Notes under the pieces: generated by a model
Told to the model about the DNA's origin: nothing
Database searches by the model: none
The model's input: the letters and a program-made list of their open reading frames with translations, nothing else
Position numbers and translations under genes: made by a program
From: an uncultured Streptomyces sp.
GTDB lineage: Bacteria; Actinomycetota; Actinomycetes; Streptomycetales; Streptomycetaceae
Direction of reading: 5' to 3'
Length of the DNA stretch: 64,000 nucleotides
Assembly: GCF_947488945.1 (NCBI RefSeq)
Contig: NZ_CANLBS010000010.1
Location: 186,001-250,000 of the forward strand
Shown: positions 59,732 to 64,000 of the stretch, piece by piece
Layout: every line of letters begins with the position of its first letter
How positions within the stretch are numbered: position 1 is the first letter of the stretch

Positions 59732-60344
59732 CGCGCCCCGCGGCGGCGCTGCGGGAGGCACGCGGGACCGGACCGCACGAGACCCTGCGGGCCGTCCGGT
59801 GGTATCGACCGACCGTGAGCGGGGTCCGCAGGCCGAGCCATTGATCGGCGTCCCAGGCACGGAACCGTCCCGCTTCGGTGAACCCCAGCTTTGCCGCGAG
59901 GCCCGTCGAACGGATGTTGGCGGTCTGAGTCACGAGCACCACCGGCTCGCCCGGAAGGACGGCTTCGAGCCGGCTCAGTGCCGCCGCGCACGCCTCGGCG
60001 GCATACCCGAAGCCCCACGCCCGCCGTAGGAACAGGTAGCCGACGAGGTCCACCTTCCCCACGGCAGCGGCGCAGACGGGTTCCGTCGGTCTCCTGAGCA
60101 GGACCTGGCCGATCATCGCCCCGTCGAGCTCCACGACGAAGTTCCCGGGCTGTCGCCCGGGGGTCTCGGGCATCCCGCGCTCCGGCTCGTCACGCGGGCG
60201 GGGGCCGCCGAGGTAGGTGTGCACCTCCCCCGAGGAATACAGTGCGATGAACGTCGCACGGTCCCGGGCTTCGGGCTCACGCAACACGGGCCTCGCGGTC
60301 CGGATCGGTGCGGGCGGCCACGCGACGGGTCCGAGATCCTCCAT
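59598..60344 (-). CDS. GNAT-family acetyltransferase with C-terminal run-on into rho
   Basis: The first ~180 residues are a RimJ/RimL-type GNAT: APIRTARPVLREPEARD, YLFLRRAWGFGYAAEACAAAL (acetyl-CoA motif) and TQTANIRSTGLAAKLGFTEAGRF. Relatives end shortly after QWLGVxSP; here the frame changes character after DQWLGLRTPLT and runs 65 more arginine-rich residues to a stop inside the antisense rho gene, overlapping it by 134 bp. A lost stop or small frameshift near 59815 is likely, so the functional protein is about 185 residues. The ATG at 60344 has no good ribosome site. Confidence 0.65.
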   Translation of the reverse strand: MEDLGPVAWPPAPIRTARPVLREPEARDRATFIALYSSGEVHTYLGGPRPRDEPERGMPETPGRQPGNFVVELDGAMIGQVLLRRPTEPVCAAAVGKVDLVGYLFLRRAWGFGYAAEACAAALSRLEAVLPGEPVVLVTQTANIRSTGLAAKLGFTEAGRFRAWDADQWLGLRTPLTVGRYHRTARRVSCGPVPRASRSAAAGRVRPSGPWTAAGGRRRRCPGSYGSCRAGPGARPDRPGRAVPAAAP

Positions 60345-60385
60345 GTGGGCCACACAACCAGCGGCCCCGACAGTGATCAAGACCC

Positions 60386-60442
60386 GCGGGCCCTCGAGGA
60401 CATCTCGCCCCCGCCGCCCCCGAGATGTCTTCGAGGGCCCGC
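60386..60442. terminator. Large hairpin downstream of phosphoglucomutase, 22-bp stem
   Basis: Arms 60386-60407 and 60421-60442 pair over 22 bp with one imperfect position (60398/60430) and a 13-nt C-rich loop. It lies 129 nt past the pgm stop and 42 nt before the GNAT start on the same strand. It is likely the pgm terminator or an attenuator for the GNAT gene. Confidence 0.75.
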
Positions 60443-60570
60443 ACACGCCGGCCGCCCGCAGCGCGGTGATCCACGTCCAGGAGGCCGGCGCGACGGCCCC
60501 CGGCCGGCGAGACCGTCAGGGAGTGCCGTCCCCCCGGAACGCCTCGGGCCGCCGCCGCCGCGCCGGTCGC

Positions 60571-62214
60571 TCAGGCGCCGCCCAGCGCCTCGGAGACGAG
60601 GGCGCGGGCCTCGTCCTGGACCCGGGCGAGGTGGTCGGGGCCCTGGAAGCTCTCCGCGTACACCTTGTAGACGTCCTCGGTGCCGGAGGGGCGGGCGGCG
60701 AACCAGGCGCTGTCGGTGCAGACCTTGAGGCCGCCGATCGCGGCCCCGTTGCCGGGGGCCTCGGTGAGGACGGCGGTGATCGGCTCGCCGGCCAGCGTGT
60801 CGGCGGTGACCTGCTGCGGCGACAGCTTGGCCAGGACCGCCTTCTCCTCGCGGGTCGCGGGGGCGTCCACGCGGGCGTAGGCGGGGTCGCCGAAGCGGTC
60901 GGTCAGCCCGGCGTAGTGCTGGGAGGGCGTGGAGCCGGTGACCGCGGTGATCTCGGAGGCCAGCAGGGCCAGCAGGATGCCGTCCTTGTCGGTGGTCCAC
61001 ACCGAACCGTCGCGGCGCAGGAACGACGCCCCGGCGGACTCCTCGCCGCCGAAGCCGAGGCTGCCGTCGAAGAGGCCGTCGACGAACCACTTGAAGCCGA
61101 CCGGCACCTCGACCAGGGTGCGGCCGAGGTCGGCGGCGACCCGGTCGATCATCGAGGAGGAGACCAGCGTCTTGCCGATCCCCGTCCCGGCGGGCCAGCC
61201 GTCACGGTGGCTGTAGAGATACTGGATGGCGACGGCCAGATAGTGGTTGGGGTTCATCAGCCCGCCGTCGGGCGTGACGATGCCGTGCCGGTCGGCGTCG
61301 GCGTCGTTGCCGGTGGAGATCGCGTACGCGTCGCGCTGCGCGATGAGCGAGGCCATGGCGTACGGCGAGGAGCAGTCCATCCGGATCTTGCCGTCCCAGT
61401 CCAGCGTCATGAAGCGCCAGGTGGGGTCGGCGAGCGGGTTGACCACGGTCAGGTCGATGCGGTGGCGCTCCGCGATGCGGCCCCAGTACGCCACCGAGGC
61501 CCCGCCGAGCGGATCGGCGCCGATCCGCAGGCCCGCGTCGCGGACCGCGTCCAGGTCGAGGACGGACGGCAGGTCGTCGACGTACCCGGTGAGGAAGTCG
61601 TGGCGGCCGGTGGTCGAGGCGGCCAGCGCCCGCGCGTAGGGGATGCGGCGCACCTCCTTCAGCCCGCCCGCGATCAGTTCGTTGGCGCGGTCCTGGATCC
61701 ACGAGGTGGCGTCGGAGCCGGCCGGGCCGCCGTTCGGCGGGTTGTACTTGAAGCCGCCATCGGCGGGCGGGTTGTGCGACGGGGTGACCACGATGCCGTC
61801 GGCGAGCCCGTCGGTGCGGCCGCGGTTGTACGTGAGGATGGCGTGCGACACCGCGGGGGTCGGGGTGTAGCCGTCCTCGGAGTCGATGAGCACGGTGGCG
61901 CCGTTGGCGGCCAGCACCTCCAGGGCGGTCACCCGGGCGGGCTCGGAGAGCGCGTGCGTGTCGGCGCCCAGGTAGAGCGGGCCGTCGGTGCCCCTCCGGG
62001 CGCGGTACTCGCAGATCGCCTGGGTGGTGGCGGCGATGTGGTCCTCGTTGAACGCGGTCGCCAGGGCGGAGCCCCGGTGCCCGGAGGTGCCGAACGCGAC
62101 CCGTTGTCCGGCCTCGGCCGGGTCCGGGTGGAGGGCGTAGTAGGCGGTCACCAGCCGCGCCACGTCGACCAGGTCGTCGGACTGTGCCGGTTGCCCGGCC
62201 CGTGCGTGCACCAT
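60571..62214 (-). CDS. pgm: Phosphoglucomutase (alpha-D-glucose-phosphate specific)
   Basis: A 547-residue phosphohexomutase converting glucose-1-phosphate and glucose-6-phosphate. The N-terminal FGTSGHRGSALATAFNEDHI and the catalytic serine loop VTPSHNPP are diagnostic. The metal loop is STGNDADADRHG, the sugar-binding loop GGEESAGASF and the phosphate-binding loop RPSGTEDVYKVY. The length matches the Pgm subfamily of about 545 residues. It links glycogen and trehalose metabolism to glycolysis. GAGGAG lies a few bases before the ATG at 62214. Confidence 0.95.
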   Translation of the reverse strand: MVHARAGQPAQSDDLVDVARLVTAYYALHPDPAEAGQRVAFGTSGHRGSALATAFNEDHIAATTQAICEYRARRGTDGPLYLGADTHALSEPARVTALEVLAANGATVLIDSEDGYTPTPAVSHAILTYNRGRTDGLADGIVVTPSHNPPADGGFKYNPPNGGPAGSDATSWIQDRANELIAGGLKEVRRIPYARALAASTTGRHDFLTGYVDDLPSVLDLDAVRDAGLRIGADPLGGASVAYWGRIAERHRIDLTVVNPLADPTWRFMTLDWDGKIRMDCSSPYAMASLIAQRDAYAISTGNDADADRHGIVTPDGGLMNPNHYLAVAIQYLYSHRDGWPAGTGIGKTLVSSSMIDRVAADLGRTLVEVPVGFKWFVDGLFDGSLGFGGEESAGASFLRRDGSVWTTDKDGILLALLASEITAVTGSTPSQHYAGLTDRFGDPAYARVDAPATREEKAVLAKLSPQQVTADTLAGEPITAVLTEAPGNGAAIGGLKVCTDSAWFAARPSGTEDVYKVYAESFQGPDHLARVQDEARALVSEALGGA

Positions 62215-62359
62215 CGGTTCTCCTCGTTCGTCGTCGGCCGGACCACTCGGACCGGGCCACCGTCCCGGGGACGGACGATCACCACGATTTGTACCCGATG
62301 CCGTCCGTTCCTTCCTCCGGGCCTACCCGATTCCGGCGCGGTAACGACGGTGCGGGGGG

Positions 62360-62387
62360 CCGGAACCGACCACGGAGGGGGTTCCGG
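62360..62387. terminator. Hairpin downstream of the ABC-F gene
   Basis: CCGGAACC (62360-62367) and GGTTCCGG (62380-62387) form an 8-bp stem with a 12-nt loop, 38 nt past the ABC-F stop on the minus strand and before the pgm start. Moderately convincing as a terminator. Confidence 0.45.
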
Positions 62388-62424
62388 GCGCCGGACGGGC
62401 GGCACCCGGCGCCCCCGCCGCCCG

Positions 62425-64000
62425 TCACACCTCGGCGGGCGCCCCCGCCTCGCGCAGCCGGCCGCCGTCGAGCCGCAGCCATCGGTCGACGCCGATCTCC
62501 GTCAGGAACCGTTCGTCGTGACTGACCACGACGAACGCGCCCTCGTAGGAGTTGAGCGCGCCCTCCAGCTGCCCGACGCTGACCAGGTCGAGATTGTTGG
62601 TCGGTTCGTCCAGCAGCAGGAGCTGCGGCGCGGGCTCCGCGCACAGGACGCAGGCCAGGGTGGCGCGCAGCCGTTCGCCGCCGGACAGGACGGCGGTCGG
62701 CAGATGGGCGCGGTCGCCCCGGAACAGGAACCGGGCCAGCGTGTTCATCCGGTCCGCCTCCGGCATGCCGGGGGTGGCGTCCGCGAAGTTCTCGGCGACG
62801 GTGCGCGCGGGGTCGAGGAGGTCCAGGCGCTGGGAGAGGTAGGCGATACGCCCGTCGGCCCGCCGGGTGCCCCCGCCGGACGTCTCCTGGTCGCCGAGGA
62901 CCGCCCGCAGCAGGGTCGACTTCCCGGCGCCGTTGGGGCCGGTGAGGGCGATGCGCTCGGGGCCCCGGATCTCCAGGTCGACGCCCTCGCCCGCGAACAG
63001 CGGCCGGCCGCCGAGGTCGACCCGCATCCGCTCGCCGAGGAAGACGGTGCGGCCGGCCGGGACGCGGGTGCCGGGCAGTTCGAGCACGATCCGGTCGTCG
63101 TCGCGGACGGCGCGGCCGGCCTCGTCGAGCCGGGCCTTCGCGTCGCCGACGCGGGCGGCGTGCGTCCCGTCGGCGCGGCCCGCGGACTCCTGGGCGTTGC
63201 GCTTGCGCGCCCCGGCGAGGATCTTGGGCAGCCCGGCGTTCTTGATGTTCTTCGCCGCGTTGCTGGAGCGGCGCGCCGCCCGCTCGCGGGCCTGCTGCAT
63301 CTCGCGCTTCTCCCGCTTCACGTCCTGTTCGGCGTTGCGGACGTTCTTCTCGGCGACCTCGCGGGCCGCCCGTACGGCCTCCTCGTAGGCGGTGAAGTCG
63401 CCTCCGTAAAAGTGCAGCTCGCCGCTGTCGAGCTCCGCGATGCGGTCCATGCGGTCGAGCAGGGCGCGGTCGTGGCTGACGAGCAGCAGGCAGCCGTTCC
63501 ACTCCTCGATGACGCCGTACAGCGTGCGCCGGGCGTCGAGGTCGAGGTTGTTGGTCGGCTCGTCGAGCAGGAGCACGTCGGGGCGCTTGAGGAGCTGGGC
63601 GGCGAGGCCGAGGGAGACGGCCTGGCCCCCGCTGAGGGTGTGCAGGCGGCGGTCGAGGGCGACCTGGCCGAGGCCGAGCCGCTCCAACTGGGCGCGGGTG
63701 CGTTCCTCCACGTCCCAGTCGTCGCCGACGGCGGCGAAGTGCCGCTCGTCGGTGTCCCCGGACTCGATGGCGTCGAGGGCGGCGATCACGGCGTCCACCT
63801 CCAGCACCTCGGCGACGGTGAGGTCGCCGGAGAGCGGGAGGTTCTGCGGCAGGTGGGCGAGTACGCCGTCGACGGTGACGGTTCCGGCGGTGGGGAGCAG
63901 TTCGCCCGCGAGCAGGCGCAGCAGGGTGCTCTTGCCGGCGCCGTTCGGTGCGACGAGCCCGGTGCGTCCGGTGCCGACGGTGAAGGAGAGGTCGTGGAAG
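62425..64000 (-). CDS. ABC-F family ATP-binding protein (N-terminus outside window)
   Basis: Two ATPase cassettes in one soluble chain with no membrane domain. In cassette 1 the Walker A PNGAGKST lies near the right edge (about 63930-63955), and its signature is LSGGQ with LLLDEPTNNLDL. Cassette 2 has GPNGAGKST, LSGGE and LLLLDEPTNNLDL. Between them is a charged helical linker (KNVRNAEQDVKREKREMQQARERAARR), as in ribosome-acting ABC-F proteins. The frame continues to the window edge, so the ATG at 63807 is internal and the true start lies beyond 64000. Members protect ribosomes from antibiotics or regulate translation; which applies here is unknown. Confidence 0.85.
   Translation of the reverse strand, partial: FHDLSFTVGTGRTGLVAPNGAGKSTLLRLLAGELLPTAGTVTVDGVLAHLPQNLPLSGDLTVAEVLEVDAVIAALDAIESGDTDERHFAAVGDDWDVEERTRAQLERLGLGQVALDRRLHTLSGGQAVSLGLAAQLLKRPDVLLLDEPTNNLDLDARRTLYGVIEEWNGCLLLVSHDRALLDRMDRIAELDSGELHFYGGDFTAYEEAVRAAREVAEKNVRNAEQDVKREKREMQQARERAARRSSNAAKNIKNAGLPKILAGARKRNAQESAGRADGTHAARVGDAKARLDEAGRAVRDDDRIVLELPGTRVPAGRTVFLGERMRVDLGGRPLFAGEGVDLEIRGPERIALTGPNGAGKSTLLRAVLGDQETSGGGTRRADGRIAYLSQRLDLLDPARTVAENFADATPGMPEADRMNTLARFLFRGDRAHLPTAVLSGGERLRATLACVLCAEPAPQLLLLDEPTNNLDLVSVGQLEGALNSYEGAFVVVSHDERFLTEIGVDRWLRLDGGRLREAGAPAEV

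Noticed and set aside
1..64000. CRISPR arrays, tRNA or rRNA genes, and a secondary-metabolite cluster
   Set aside because: No regularly spaced repeats, cloverleaf-like blocks or polyketide/peptide synthase modules were seen. The mut operon alone is primary metabolism.

Overview
The window looks like chromosomal DNA from a Streptomyces-type actinomycete. Base composition is very GC-rich with strong third-position GC. GTG starts and ATGA/GTGA stop-start overlaps are common, secreted proteins carry Tat-type leaders, and several families are typical of streptomycetes (DUF6479, DUF6328, DUF5958, a SpaA-like spore-associated protein, a second short Rho, an MsiK-dependent style sugar transporter without its own ATPase). 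Both edges cut genes: a phenylacetate-CoA ligase family gene at the left and an ABC-F ATPase gene at the right.

Layout. 1-4581: two convergent adenylating CoA ligases and an exported serine hydrolase with a C-terminal beta-sandwich. 4742-6311: a mobile-element scar with a deleted IS5-type transposase, and an IS701-type fragment fused to an IS1182-type fragment. A DUF5958 gene sits inside it and an unrecognised gene follows. 7177-22639: a polysaccharide-utilisation locus. A LacI-type regulator diverges from eleven tightly packed genes: solute-binding protein, two permeases, SDR oxidoreductase, two heparinase II/III-type lyases, a DUF624-like membrane protein, a secreted beta-helix protein, a secreted SGNH esterase, a secreted PL8 lyase and an acetyl-xylan-esterase-like deacetylase. 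Three ATCGAT-centred boxes lie between the regulator and the operon.

22750-36680: soluble Ser/Thr kinase with TPRs, RlmG-like methyltransferase, a small protein, secreted endonuclease I, glutaminase-STAS, DUF1269 protein, baeRF protein, threonine dehydratase-like enzyme, phosphoketolase, succinate-semialdehyde-type dehydrogenase and an anti-sigma-type ATPase. 36849-40545: a three-gene molybdenum hydroxylase of PaoABC type, with a four-cysteine insertion in its FAD subunit. 40689-47495: small stress or membrane-type proteins, VOC protein, isochorismatase-fold hydrolase, GNAT and a tyrosine phosphatase. 47753-52845: methylmalonyl-CoA mutase small and large subunits plus the MeaB GTPase in one operon. 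53012-64000: iron-box-controlled siderophore-interacting protein, exported phytase-like esterase, SpaA-like protein, DUF899 protein, a second Rho, GNAT, phosphoglucomutase and ABC-F.

How it fits together (inference). The central locus reads as a complete outside-to-inside route for an acetylated, uronate-containing polysaccharide. Secreted PL8, beta-helix and SGNH proteins cut and de-esterify it, the ABC system imports fragments, and cytosolic heparinase-II/III-type lyases, deacetylase and SDR process them. Many convergent gene pairs are separated by long, near-perfect inverted repeats that probably act as terminators. No rRNA, tRNA or CRISPR array was seen.
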